A stretch of DNA of 64,000 nucleotides from Bacteroidota bacterium (GTDB taxonomy: Bacteria; Bacteroidota; Bacteroidia; Sphingobacteriales; Sphingobacteriaceae): positions 1-64,000 of the forward strand of contig JABDDX010000002.1 in NCBI GenBank assembly GCA_013287375.1. The letters run 5' to 3'. A program made the position numbers and the translations under genes. Each line of letters starts with the position of its first letter. Positions within the stretch are counted from its first letter, which is position 1. Positions 1-8,347 of the stretch are shown here, one piece after another. The notes below the pieces were generated by a model. The model was not told where the DNA came from and did no database searches. It saw nothing but the letters and a program-made list of their open reading frames with translations.

Positions 1-375
1 TGAGCGGTGGATCACCTCAAAAAAATCTTCCTTCGGGATAAAGCTTAAAGCACTTGCTTCCAAGGCTGATGCGGAATCGGGATAGCGTTCCTCCGCCAGC
101 ACCGCGTGGTAACCGATCAGTTCACCCTGGTTGGCTACATAGATGATCTGCTCTTTGCCGATCTGGTCAACCTTATATTTCTTGACCTTACCGCTTCTGA
201 CCAAAAAGATCCCTGACGGAACGGCGCCTTCCCGGAAGATCACATCGCCTTTCTGATATTTCTGTTCACTTTGATGAGCCACCAACAACTGGTAATCCTC
301 TTCCGACAAAATATTCAAAATAGATTGCGTTGTAAAATTCCAACGGTCAATAGGAAAGATCCCTGATAAACTCAT
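1..375 (-). CDS. Crp/Fnr-family transcriptional regulator, N-terminal part
   Basis: This gene is cut by the window edge, so only the first 125 codons are visible; it was too truncated for the ORF track. I translated it from an ATG at 375 on the minus strand. The product shows a cyclic-nucleotide-binding beta-roll: 'KGDVIFREG' followed by 'GIFLVRSGKVKKY' and 'GELIGYHAVLAEERYP'. This is the layout of Bacteroidota Crp/Fnr regulators, which sense small molecules or redox state and act through a C-terminal winged helix that lies outside the window. It is divergent from the methyltransferase at 475. Given the low-oxygen genes that follow, control of the oxidase and fermentation genes is a reasonable inference, but no FNR-type cysteine set is visible in this part. 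Confidence 0.9.
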   Translation of the reverse strand, partial: MSLSGIFPIDRWNFTTQSILNILSEEDYQLLVAHQSEQKYQKGDVIFREGAVPSGIFLVRSGKVKKYKVDQIGKEQIIYVANQGELIGYHAVLAEERYPDSASALEASALSFIPKEDFFEVIHRS

Positions 376-474
376 ACCACAAAGATACGATAATATAAAA
401 AACTGATAAATATCGTGTTATGGACTGATTTTATTCAATAAACCGGCTATGCCAGGCGGGTAAATTTGCTGTTA

Positions 475-1140
475 ATGGATGCTTACCCTTTTTCTCATTT
501 CCCGCCCGTCTGTAATGCCCCGGCTAAAACAGGGTTGATCATCCCTTTACAAACGGAACCGCTCAACGTTGCGCTGTTTAGAACGGATGCGGATTTCGAC
601 TGGCTTTATCCCGAGCATTTTCAATTGATATCGGCTAAACAATGGACACCTTTAGCTATCGCGCGAAAAGCCGCCGAGTTTTTGGCGGAATCCGGCGCTA
701 AAGTGCTGGATATAGGCAGCGGCATCGGGAAATTCTGTTTGACCGGGGCCTTTTTTTATCCTGAAGCTACTTTTTATGGTGTTGAGCAAAGGCATGAACT
801 GCATCATTATGCAAAGATTGCCAAGAACTATACCCAGTTGGAAAATGCCTACTTCATACACAGCAACATTACCCAGATCAATTTTAAAGAGTTTGACCAC
901 TTTTATTTTTTTAATGCTTTTTATGAAAATATAGACCGGGAGAATGCCATTGATGATACCATCGAAACATCCTACAGCCTTTACGTCTATTATACGGAAT
1001 ACCTGTTAGCTGCTTTAAAAGAAGTCAAACCGGGCACACGCCTGGTCACTTATCAGTGCCTGGATGAAGCGCTCCAAATCAATTTCAAGTTGGTATGGAC
1101 CTCTGAAGATAGCTTGCTGCGCATGTGGATCAAAGAATAA
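475..1140 (+). CDS. SAM-dependent methyltransferase-like protein (copy 1)
   Basis: This is a class I SAM-methyltransferase fold protein of unknown substrate. Motif I is clear ('KVLDIGSGIGKF', about residue 79 of the ORF-track protein), followed by an acidic strand end 'YGVEQR' and the 'FYFFNAFYENI' stretch that is shared almost exactly with the next gene. The ORF track starts at a TTG (466); I prefer the ATG at 475, which gives 221 residues. No strong ribosome-binding site decides between them, as is usual in Bacteroidota. It ends with an intact beta-strand tail ('LVTYQC...LLRMWIKE'), so it looks complete. The gene is divergent from a Crp/Fnr gene and is followed after about 47 bp by its paralog. 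Confidence 0.75.
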   Translation: MDAYPFSHFPPVCNAPAKTGLIIPLQTEPLNVALFRTDADFDWLYPEHFQLISAKQWTPLAIARKAAEFLAESGAKVLDIGSGIGKFCLTGAFFYPEATFYGVEQRHELHHYAKIAKNYTQLENAYFIHSNITQINFKEFDHFYFFNAFYENIDRENAIDDTIETSYSLYVYYTEYLLAALKEVKPGTRLVTYQCLDEALQINFKLVWTSEDSLLRMWIKE

Positions 1141-1187
1141 TGAAGACCTCAATGGACTTTATAACGCAATAGCACTAATTATAACCA

Positions 1188-1775
1188 ATGGAAACTGATA
1201 CCTTAAATTTTTACCTGTTTAGAAAAGATACTTCTTTCGATTACTTATATCCCGATCATATCAAAGAATTGTCCCGGATGCACTGGACCCCACTTGATAT
1301 AGCCAAAAAAGCCGCGTTCTTTTTAGCGATACCCCATACCAGGGTATTGGATATCGGCAGCGGCGTCGGGAAATTTTGTATCACAGCCGGTGCCCACTTT
1401 CCCAACACCCACTTTACCGGCATTGAACAGCGCCAGGCACTCTGTGCATACGCTGAAATAGCGAAAGACGAGATCAGTCTGGATAATGTATCTTTTATCC
1501 ACGGTAACCTAACCGAGCTTGACTATAATGACTACGACCATTTTTATTTCTACAATTCCTTTTATGAAAATATAGAACCGGATAGCCGGATAGATTATTC
1601 GGTACGGACATCTTTTGAGCTGTATGAGCGTTACACCCGCTTTGTTTATGCCATGCTGGAAAATGTGATCAGGCTGTTAAAGGAATTTAAGGCGGAAGGC
1701 ATCCTGGAAACCGATGGCCGGAAGATCATTATAAAAGACATCAAATTGCTGGTCAAAAGGGCCAATTACCGGTAA
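1188..1775 (+). CDS. Methyltransferase-like protein with a Crp/Fnr-type C-terminal tail (apparent chimera)
   Basis: Residues 1-156 are a paralog of the preceding methyltransferase: motif I 'VLDIGSGVGKFC' near residue 53, 'GIEQRQ', and 'FYFYNSFYENIE'. At about residue 156 the similarity stops where copy 1 continues with its last beta strands. The remaining 39 residues ('VIRLLKEFKAEGILETDGRK' and onward) instead read like the recognition helix and wing of a Bacteroidota Crp/Fnr regulator. The junction is near base 1656. The likeliest origin is a deletion that joined the 5' part of a methyltransferase gene to the 3' end of a crp gene in the same orientation. The product lacks part of the methyltransferase sheet and most of a DNA-binding domain, so it may not be functional, though the frame is open to the end. 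Confidence 0.72.
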   Translation: METDTLNFYLFRKDTSFDYLYPDHIKELSRMHWTPLDIAKKAAFFLAIPHTRVLDIGSGVGKFCITAGAHFPNTHFTGIEQRQALCAYAEIAKDEISLDNVSFIHGNLTELDYNDYDHFYFYNSFYENIEPDSRIDYSVRTSFELYERYTRFVYAMLENVIRLLKEFKAEGILETDGRKIIIKDIKLLVKRANYR

Positions 1776-1781
1776 TATACC

Positions 1782-2534
1782 TCATTCGGTATGCCCGATC
1801 GTACGCTTGACGGCATTGACACCGGTACGGTAATATCTTTTGGCCTTAATTCTCAGCATATCATATAGCAGCGCGAACAACAGGATCGTTATCGGTGCGA
1901 AAAAGGACGGAAACGAAAAACGGTGGAACAGGTAGGCACCCAAGACCGCGCCAGTCATAAAAAAGAAAATGATATACGTCCGCAATTTGATCTTTGACCT
2001 CAGTGTTGGCCGAGCCGCCTTATCGCCATGCAGGATCTGCGCAAGGTCGATTCCGAGGTCGGTAAATGTCCCGGTAAGGTGCGTCGTTCTGACGACCGAT
2101 CCCGACACCATGGATACTAACGCATTTTGAAGACCCATGGCAAAAAGCAGGCTTCCTGCAAAAAACTCCTTAGAAACCAATGTTCCATCATATTTATAAC
2201 CATAAAGGGCCGATACCAGTAAAATCAATATTTCGATGATCACTGGGATGAAATAAGAGAAACGCTGGTTTTCGCCCGTGAAGGAAAGGATGAGGCTGGT
2301 AAAGAAAGCGCCTGCTAAAAACAAAAACATCCAAAGGGCAATAACTACTGCTGTTTTCCAATCCTGGAACGCGATCCTTTCGGCAAACAAAGCTGCATGG
2401 CCCGTTACGTTCGTCGTTAGTACCGAAAATCCTAAAAATCCTTCTGCATTGACAAACCCCGCTGTCAGCCCCAACAGGGTTGCCAGCCTCAGGTTATGCT
2501 GCGGGGTACGTTTTGCTCCTAAGTGCCTTAACAT
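1782..2534 (-). CDS. YoaK/DUF1275 family membrane protein
   Basis: A 250-residue integral membrane protein with about six hydrophobic segments. The N-terminal stretch 'LGLTAGFVNAEGFLGF' and 'TTNVTGHAALFAE', and the later 'VRTTHLTGTFTDLGIDLAQ', are the hallmarks of the YoaK/DUF1275 family, whose role is unknown; it has been proposed to be transport-related. It starts at an ATG and is convergent with the chimeric methyltransferase, with only 6 bp between the stop codons. Nothing in the sequence ties it to the oxidase genes beyond proximity. Confidence 0.85.
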   Translation of the reverse strand: MLRHLGAKRTPQHNLRLATLLGLTAGFVNAEGFLGFSVLTTNVTGHAALFAERIAFQDWKTAVVIALWMFLFLAGAFFTSLILSFTGENQRFSYFIPVIIEILILLVSALYGYKYDGTLVSKEFFAGSLLFAMGLQNALVSMVSGSVVRTTHLTGTFTDLGIDLAQILHGDKAARPTLRSKIKLRTYIIFFFMTGAVLGAYLFHRFSFPSFFAPITILLFALLYDMLRIKAKRYYRTGVNAVKRTIGHTE

Positions 2535-2846
2535 CCATCATTTTTTTGCGGCGGTGAAATTGATTAACCTTTTTCTTTAAGGTACAAAAAATCAGACAAA
2601 GATAGACCGATATTCAGCATAAAATTTAAAAATTACATTATTGCGATTTTTAAATTCGTTTCCTGTGTTAAAGTTTAAGCCCGTTTTAAAGTGTATCAAT
2701 ATCACTCACCTGCCCCGGAATACCATACCTTATTTTTATGAAAAAAACTGGTGTCGGGTCATCTCAGCAAATGCCCCCCGTCACATTTTGTACGCTATTT
2801 GTTTTGCAGATTTACGGTAATTCACCTGGTGAATGTAAAATAATAT
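2535..2846. other. Divergent intergenic region, no gene seen
   Basis: This 312-bp gap separates the divergent yoaK-like and universal stress protein genes, so it must hold both promoters. Short ATG-started frames exist (for example near 2738) but none has a convincing protein character. The only structured element I see is the palindrome at 2820-2834, listed separately. Confidence 0.5.
2820..2834. promoter_or_regulatory. Palindrome just upstream of the universal stress protein gene
   Basis: ATTCACCTGGTGAAT is a perfect 7+1+7 inverted repeat ending 12 bp before the start codon at 2847. The size and symmetry suit a dimeric repressor site or the start of an mRNA hairpin. No regulator is identified; it does not match the FNR half-site TTGAT. 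Confidence 0.35.
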
Positions 2847-3704
2847 ATGGTAAAAACGATCGCTGTCCTGACTGATTTTTCAGCAGGTTCTGTGCATGCT
2901 ACGAGGTACGCCATGCACATGGCCCAAAAAATGAAAGCCAAAATATTGCTGTTTAGCCTGAGTCCGGTAACCGCAAATAGGCGGTTAAAGTTTGCAGGTA
3001 TTGATGAGTGGTTGCAGGACGAGTCAGCGCCTGATAACCTCTTAGTCGGTTTTTGCAACGCAATGAATTTATTACAGCAACAATCCACTTTTCCGACTGC
3101 TTATCGCCCGGAGATTTCGTATAATAATGAAAGTTCGGAGATGGAGGATATCATGACCTCAATTGGCAATGACGACCAGGTGGTATTATTGGTGACCCCG
3201 CTTTTGGGATGTGAAGACCTCTCCAGTTTTATAGCAGGCGATACCTGCTCCAAAATAATAGACTGGGCATCGGTTCCCGTATTGGTGATACCCGCGGGTG
3301 CAGCAATTAAAAATTATGAAAAAATCGCTTTTGTTACCACTTTACATCAACAGGACATCAACGCTATTGCCTGGCTCGGTGAGCTAATAGAAGTCTTCGC
3401 GGCTGATTTAATGGTCGCTCATTTGAATGAAGATCCCGGGGACTGCTTAAAAACCGCCGCTGAACAAACGCTGAGCAGGGGGCTTTATGAAAAAACAGAT
3501 TACGGCCGGATCTATTTCAGAAGTATACCCGACTTACATCCCCAAAAAGATTGGGAATGGTTGAAAGCGAACAAGAAAACAGACTTGCTCGCCTTGGTCC
3601 AGCGGTCCCGCGAACAGATGACTGCATTTTTTAAGCGGGGACAAAATATACAGCGCACCCTGCACCTCCATATACCGGTAATGATACTTCCTAAAATGCC
3701 CTAA
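2847..3704 (+). CDS. Tandem universal stress protein (UspA family)
   Basis: A 285-residue cytoplasmic protein made of two Usp domains. The first begins 'KTIAVLTDFSAGSVHATRYA', the usual strand 1, Asp and helix 1 of UspA; the second begins near residue 152 ('KIAFVTTLHQQDINAIAWL'). The ATP-binding G-2x-G-9x-G(S/T) motif is not obvious in either half, so nucleotide binding is doubtful. Usp proteins often accompany cbb3 oxidase and phosphoketolase genes in low-oxygen regulons, which fits the genes downstream. A strong terminator follows at 3721. Confidence 0.88.
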   Translation: MVKTIAVLTDFSAGSVHATRYAMHMAQKMKAKILLFSLSPVTANRRLKFAGIDEWLQDESAPDNLLVGFCNAMNLLQQQSTFPTAYRPEISYNNESSEMEDIMTSIGNDDQVVLLVTPLLGCEDLSSFIAGDTCSKIIDWASVPVLVIPAGAAIKNYEKIAFVTTLHQQDINAIAWLGELIEVFAADLMVAHLNEDPGDCLKTAAEQTLSRGLYEKTDYGRIYFRSIPDLHPQKDWEWLKANKKTDLLALVQRSREQMTAFFKRGQNIQRTLHLHIPVMILPKMP

Positions 3705-3720
3705 AGCAAAATAGGTATAA

Positions 3721-3755
3721 AAAACAGCCTGCATGATCATGCGGGCTGTTTTTTT
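3721..3755. terminator. Bidirectional Rho-independent terminator
   Basis: AACAGCC and GGCTGTT pair around an inner palindrome GCATGATCATGC, with A-tracts on the left and T-tracts on the right. It can end both the stress-protein transcript on the plus strand and the convergent 593-residue gene on the minus strand. Confidence 0.85.
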
Positions 3756-3776
3756 GCGTTGAAACCCGCCAGTAAT

Positions 3777-5558
3777 TTATATCGTGATGGCGTTCAATTG
3801 TTTTTCTGATAAGTTCAATTCGTTAATCCAATCCTGCACCGCAATAGAAGTCTGCACCGCAGAATCAGCGAAAAGGTCTTTATAATAACTGATACCTTCT
3901 TGTAACTGCAGTTTGAATTTGGTCAGTTGTTTGACCTTTTTATCATTCAGATTTTTGAATTGCGCCTGAATATCTGCCTGCAGGTAGTCGATGTAAAGGT
4001 TCAACTCCTTGATAAACATATTGGGCCGCTTAACTTTATCCAGCAGATCGGTAGTGCCGTAGATATGTTTCACCATTTCATCAAGCGAATAAATACGGGA
4101 AAAGTAAGCGAGGTTTGGCCCCGGACAAATAGCGACGGCTTTATTTTCTCTCGGTTTGCTGATCGCATACTTGATGTAAGTGGATGAACACAGACCCTCA
4201 CACAAGCATATTTTTTCTGTGATCGTGTCAAATTCCTTTTGATATTCCTCAACCGGTAAGTCCAGTGACTGTATTTGTTGGATCTTCAAATGTTGATATT
4301 CCCGCGAAGCCGTGCAAATAGGCTGCTCGGTAAACTCAGTATTCGTACATAGATATTTCTTTGTACACGGACTGCCGGGATGGCCTTTCTCCAAACGGCT
4401 GATCCGTTGCTGTTCCGCTGTGCTGTTTTTAAAGTTATTGAATAAAATACCCAAAGGGGATGCCCCACTGATGTAAAACTCCTCTTCTTTAGCTGCGGTT
4501 AGCTGATTTAGCGTTTGCTCATCCACATTGGTCACTTCGGGCACCAATAGGAAAGGGCTTCCCCAGCCGGTGGCATCAAGGTCATAATAGCTTAAAAGAA
4601 AATCATTCTCATCCGCAGTTCCGATGCCGCCCTGTGCGCTAACTTTTTGTTGTGGAATGAATTTAGGGGTCAGGCCCTTCGCGATAAGAGCTGATTGATA
4701 GCTATTCGACAATTCATGCAGCATTTCATGCCTTTTGAGCTTAAACTCTTCTAATATCGGTCCCATCAAATAACCTTCGGTCGCAAATGCATGGCCGCCG
4801 CAATTTAAACCGGATTCTACCCTGAATTCTGAAACCCACAACCCTTTTTTAGCCAGGAACTTCGCTTGTATAAAAGCCGACCGGAAATCGCTCACTTTTA
4901 ATATGATCCTTTTTTTTAACCATCCGTTTTCATCGGGAAAGAAGTCATTAAATGTCTCCAGGTAACTATATAATCTTGGGTTCATGCCCGCTGATAAAAT
5001 AACAGCAGATTCCAGGTTGCTTTCCGCGAATCCTCTCAATGCAGTAAGCGCGTCTGTATTTTCATTTCCGGTGCACTCGCCCTCCACATTAAAATTCATT
5101 CTATCCACTTTAGACATGATGTTGACGTCGATGGCTCCCAGGGTCATTCGCCGGCGAAGGATATTCTGAAAGATGGTCTTACGTTCATTATCCGGGTATT
5201 CCATCATTAGGTCGTAGCCCTGCTTCATTTGTGATCCTTCCGGCATTAATTCAAAATAGCGACACAGATCGGTTCCCGCTTCAAATACCTGGCTTTTCAA
5301 TTGCTCAAATTGCTGGTTAACGGTAGTGGCCATCAGGTTAAGGTAGGCGGTGATCCTTTTAGCCCGGCTATCCGGCGCCGATTTGGTAATGGTCAGGAAA
5401 GCCTCGTTGTTTTTTTCGGAATGGTATTCGCGCATTCTTTCAATCAGTTCATCGTCAACTATGGAAACAACTGAGGAAATGCCATATCGGGCCACTTTAA
5501 GCGGTGTGTCGATGGAATAACCTAATCCTAATACGGGAATATGAAAGGTATGATTCAT
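3777..5558 (-). CDS. Conserved-looking protein of unknown function next to the cbb3 operon
   Basis: A 593-residue protein that I cannot place in a named family with certainty. It starts 'MNHTFHIPVLGLGYSIDTPL', has the motif 'ESGLNCGGHAFATEG' near residue 248, and a glycine-rich 'SAQGGIGTADENDF' about 60 residues later. Together these recall FMN-binding TIM barrels such as the nitronate monooxygenase and glutamate synthase groups. The C-terminal part is cysteine-rich ('CTKKYLC' near 398, 'ICLCEGLC' near 449), which could bind iron-sulfur or another metal, and the last 100 residues are helical and lysine-rich. No signal peptide or membrane segment is visible. It is divergent from ccoI with 160 bp between the starts, so shared control with the oxidase genes is plausible. 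The flavin and metal assignments are inference. Confidence 0.7.
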   Translation of the reverse strand: MNHTFHIPVLGLGYSIDTPLKVARYGISSVVSIVDDELIERMREYHSEKNNEAFLTITKSAPDSRAKRITAYLNLMATTVNQQFEQLKSQVFEAGTDLCRYFELMPEGSQMKQGYDLMMEYPDNERKTIFQNILRRRMTLGAIDVNIMSKVDRMNFNVEGECTGNENTDALTALRGFAESNLESAVILSAGMNPRLYSYLETFNDFFPDENGWLKKRIILKVSDFRSAFIQAKFLAKKGLWVSEFRVESGLNCGGHAFATEGYLMGPILEEFKLKRHEMLHELSNSYQSALIAKGLTPKFIPQQKVSAQGGIGTADENDFLLSYYDLDATGWGSPFLLVPEVTNVDEQTLNQLTAAKEEEFYISGASPLGILFNNFKNSTAEQQRISRLEKGHPGSPCTKKYLCTNTEFTEQPICTASREYQHLKIQQIQSLDLPVEEYQKEFDTITEKICLCEGLCSSTYIKYAISKPRENKAVAICPGPNLAYFSRIYSLDEMVKHIYGTTDLLDKVKRPNMFIKELNLYIDYLQADIQAQFKNLNDKKVKQLTKFKLQLQEGISYYKDLFADSAVQTSIAVQDWINELNLSEKQLNAITI

Positions 5559-5718
5559 GGGACATAATTTAATAAAACTGTGGGTTTGTTGTTTTTTGTA
5601 ATGCGCAAACGTATCAACTCCTGCCGGTATAAAAACTGATGAAAATCACTTTTTCAGACATTTTAAATCACTCTTTTCAGCCCCGGAATCATGCAGCTTT
5701 GCGGGATAAGCGAACACT

Positions 5719-8109
5719 ATGGCCCAAAGCACCACTCTTGATAAAACGACCTGCTATCATTGCGGCGACGATTGCGTGGCAGGTTGTTACAGCAGCGCGG
5801 AAAAAGACTTCTGCTGTTCCGGCTGCAAAGGCGTTTATGAGGTATTATCCCGGAACAGCCTTTGCAGTTATTATAATTATAACGATCATCCGGGTACCAG
5901 CAGGCAAACAATCAATAAGCGGTTTGATTATCTAAGTGAACCAACGATTGTCAGCGAACTGATCGATTATACTGACTCCGAAAAGACAATTGTTACGTTT
6001 TATATCCCACAGATCCATTGCAGTTCCTGCCTCTGGCTGCTTGAAAAACTCAATCAAATCAATCCTGCTATTCATTACTGCCGGGTCGATTTTTTGAAAA
6101 AGCAATTGAATATCAGGTTCGATCACCAGCAACTCAGTCTGCAGGGCCTGGTCGAATTATTGGATCGTATCGGCTATGAACCGCTGATCAGTCTGCAGGA
6201 TATCATCAAAAAGCAAAACGCGGAACCAAAGGATAACCTCGTTTTAAAAATAGCCGTCGCGGGTTTTTGTTTTGGCAATGTCATGCTGCTGAGTTTTCCG
6301 GAATATTTCGGGATGGGTGCCACTGAGCAATCGTTCAGGCATTTCTTTGGATGGCTGAATATCCTGTTCTCCCTGCCTGTGGTTTTTTACAGCGGAAATG
6401 GTTATTTCATTTCGGCCTGGCAAAACCTGCGCAATAGGGTATTGCATATTGATTTCCCGCTGGCACTGGGTATAGCCGTACTATTTATCCGAACCGTGGC
6501 CGAGATCATCACCCGCAGCGGGGCCGGTTTTGCAGACACGCTCTGCGGTCTGGTATTCTTCTTGTTGGTGGGCAAGCTTGTTCAGCAAAAAACCTACCAC
6601 CACCTGTCTTTTGAACGTGATTACCGTTCGTTTTTCCCTGTAGCCGTAACCATAATCGATGGCCAAAGTGAAAGGATTGTTCCGCTTTCAGCGCTAAATA
6701 CCGGCCATCGAATGGTGATCCGTCACCAGGAAATTATACCGGCAGACGCCATTCTTTTAAAAGGTGAGGCGCTGATCGATTTTAGTTTCGTGACCGGCGA
6801 GGCTATCCCGGTTAATAAAACCCTGGGGGAGATCATCTACGCCGGCGGCCGTCAAATGGGCCAGGCCATCGAACTTGAGGTTGTTAAGCCCGTGTCGCAA
6901 AGCTATCTTACCCAGCTATGGAATAATGAGGCATTTACTGGTAAACAGGATAACCGGCTCCAAACTTTTAGTGAAAGGGTCAGCAAGTATTTTATCGTGA
7001 TCCTGCTGGTCATCGCATTCGCTGCTTTACTTTATTGGTTGCCTGCGGACCCCAAGCGGGGCTTGGCCGCTTTTACAGCGGTGCTGATCATCGCCTGTCC
7101 GTGCGCACTGGCCCTCAGCACCCCGTTCACGATGGCAGCAGCGCTGAGCATTTTTGATCGCAACGGGTTTTATTTAAAAAATACGGCGGTTGTTGAACAA
7201 ATGGCCGATATAGATACCATTGTACTGGATAAAACCGGAACAATTACTGACGGGGACAAAAATAACCTGACGCTGAATGCGGTTTTAACGCGGGAACAGG
7301 AACAACTTGTTTATAGTACCTGCATGAACTCCGGCCACCCGCTTAGTCGATTGATCTGTAGTTACCTGGGCAGCCAGGACCGATTGGAATTAACCCATTA
7401 CATCGAAACTCCGGGTGGGGGGATCAGCGCAGGTATCGGGCAATATCACATGCGTATCGGGAGCGGGAAATTTGTCATCGGCAGCCGGGAAGACCCAGCC
7501 CATACCACGCAGGTACACCTGATGGTCGATGAAAAATATCTGGGCTATTTTTCTTTCTTACAGCATTACCGGGAGGGCCTTGAACAAATCGCAGGATTGA
7601 AGACGGAATACCGACTTCATTTACTATCCGGCGATGGTGATTACGAGAAGAACGCGCTGCTTTCCTATTTTCAAGATGCCACGCAAATGCATTTTAACCG
7701 GTCACCACAGCAAAAGCTGGATTTCGTCCGTGCATTGCAGCTAAAGGGTAATAAAGTGATGATGATGGGTGACGGGCTGAACGACTCCGGAGCACTCAAA
7801 CAAAGTGACCTGGGTATCGCCGTAACGGATAACGTGAATAATTTTTCGCCGGCTTGTGATGCGATACTGGATGGCAGCTCCTTCGCCAAACTGCCCGCAT
7901 TTCTGCGGTTTTCCAAAGATACGGTCAGGATCATTCATTGTTCCTTTATGATATCGCTGGTCTACAACCTGCTGGGACTGAGCTATGCGGTAACTGGAAA
8001 ACTCTCCCCGCTGATGGCCGCAGTGCTGATGCCGGTAAGCACCGTAACCATTATTCTATTCACCAGCCTGGCCACCCGCCTGGCCGCCAAAAGAAGGAAA
8101 CTGTTATGA
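5719..8109 (+). CDS. ccoI: Heavy-metal P-type ATPase for cbb3 oxidase assembly
   Basis: A 796-residue P1B-type ATPase, the CcoI/FixI copper pump that feeds copper to cbb3 oxidase. The N-terminus has a cysteine-rich metal domain ('CYHCGDDC' at 12-19, 'CCSGC' at 32-36) and then a ferredoxin-like heavy-metal domain with CSSC at 101-104. Membrane helices follow, with the ion-path motif 'ACPCALALSTP' (CPC near 460), the phosphorylation loop 'DKTGT' (Asp near 504) and the hinge 'GDGLND'. The start is the ATG at 5719; a competing frame at 5639 is a shadow. The stop overlaps the ccoS start as ATGA, so the two are translationally coupled. It opens the oxidase operon. Confidence 0.95.
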   Translation: MAQSTTLDKTTCYHCGDDCVAGCYSSAEKDFCCSGCKGVYEVLSRNSLCSYYNYNDHPGTSRQTINKRFDYLSEPTIVSELIDYTDSEKTIVTFYIPQIHCSSCLWLLEKLNQINPAIHYCRVDFLKKQLNIRFDHQQLSLQGLVELLDRIGYEPLISLQDIIKKQNAEPKDNLVLKIAVAGFCFGNVMLLSFPEYFGMGATEQSFRHFFGWLNILFSLPVVFYSGNGYFISAWQNLRNRVLHIDFPLALGIAVLFIRTVAEIITRSGAGFADTLCGLVFFLLVGKLVQQKTYHHLSFERDYRSFFPVAVTIIDGQSERIVPLSALNTGHRMVIRHQEIIPADAILLKGEALIDFSFVTGEAIPVNKTLGEIIYAGGRQMGQAIELEVVKPVSQSYLTQLWNNEAFTGKQDNRLQTFSERVSKYFIVILLVIAFAALLYWLPADPKRGLAAFTAVLIIACPCALALSTPFTMAAALSIFDRNGFYLKNTAVVEQMADIDTIVLDKTGTITDGDKNNLTLNAVLTREQEQLVYSTCMNSGHPLSRLICSYLGSQDRLELTHYIETPGGGISAGIGQYHMRIGSGKFVIGSREDPAHTTQVHLMVDEKYLGYFSFLQHYREGLEQIAGLKTEYRLHLLSGDGDYEKNALLSYFQDATQMHFNRSPQQKLDFVRALQLKGNKVMMMGDGLNDSGALKQSDLGIAVTDNVNNFSPACDAILDGSSFAKLPAFLRFSKDTVRIIHCSFMISLVYNLLGLSYAVTGKLSPLMAAVLMPVSTVTIILFTSLATRLAAKRRKLL

Positions 8110-8267
8110 ATATTCTTTACCTCCTTATTGGCTGTAGCATCGTGCTGGCCCTGGCTTTTTTAACCGCCTTTATCTGGGCGCAAAAAAGCGGACAGCATGA
8201 TGACCTGCATACACCGGCCATCCGCATGTTGCTCGATGAAGAACTGGAAGAGGAGGAAGAAAGGTGA
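8106..8267 (+). CDS. ccoS: cbb3 oxidase assembly protein CcoS
   Basis: A 53-residue protein whose ATG overlaps the ccoI stop (ATGA at 8106-8109); the ORF track shows a longer frame from 7938 that I reject. One N-terminal membrane helix ('YLLIGCSIVLALAFLTAFIW') is followed by 'AQKSGQHDDLHTPAIRML' and an acidic tail. The helix plus the short soluble stretch ending in acidic residues is the CcoS/FixS layout. CcoS is needed to insert heme and copper into the oxidase. Its place directly after ccoI is the usual one. Confidence 0.9.
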   Translation: MNILYLLIGCSIVLALAFLTAFIWAQKSGQHDDLHTPAIRMLLDEELEEEEER

Positions 8268-8292
8268 TGGTTATCATTATTTAGTATAACCA
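8268..8292. promoter_or_regulatory. Inverted repeat between ccoS and ccoN
   Basis: TGGTTAT and ATAACCA form a perfect 7-bp inverted repeat with an 11-bp spacer, directly after the ccoS stop. It lies upstream of a possible -7 box at 8322 and could be an operator for a second promoter in front of the structural oxidase genes, or a weak attenuating hairpin. No known site consensus is matched. Confidence 0.35.
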
Positions 8293-8321
8293 CTGTCATT
8301 CTTTAAACTACCTGCGCACAA

Positions 8322-8329
8322 TATTTTTG
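8322..8329 (+). promoter_or_regulatory. Possible Bacteroidota -7 promoter box for ccoNO
   Basis: TATTTTTG matches the Bacteroidota -7 consensus TAnnTTTG and lies 18 bp before the ccoNO start codon. The -33 element is weak: TTCTTTAAA sits about 20 bp upstream instead of TTG or TTTG. The gap of 80 bp after ccoS supports an internal promoter here. Confidence 0.4.
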
Positions 8330-8347
8330 TCACCATAAACAATCACT

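Noticed and set aside
5639-5935. 98-residue ORF over the start of ccoI
   Set aside because: It is out of frame with ccoI, whose cysteine motifs and length fix the real frame.
7938-8105. N-terminal extension of the ccoS frame in the ORF track
   Set aside because: This part overlaps ccoI in another frame and has no CcoS features; the ATGA at 8106 is the natural start.
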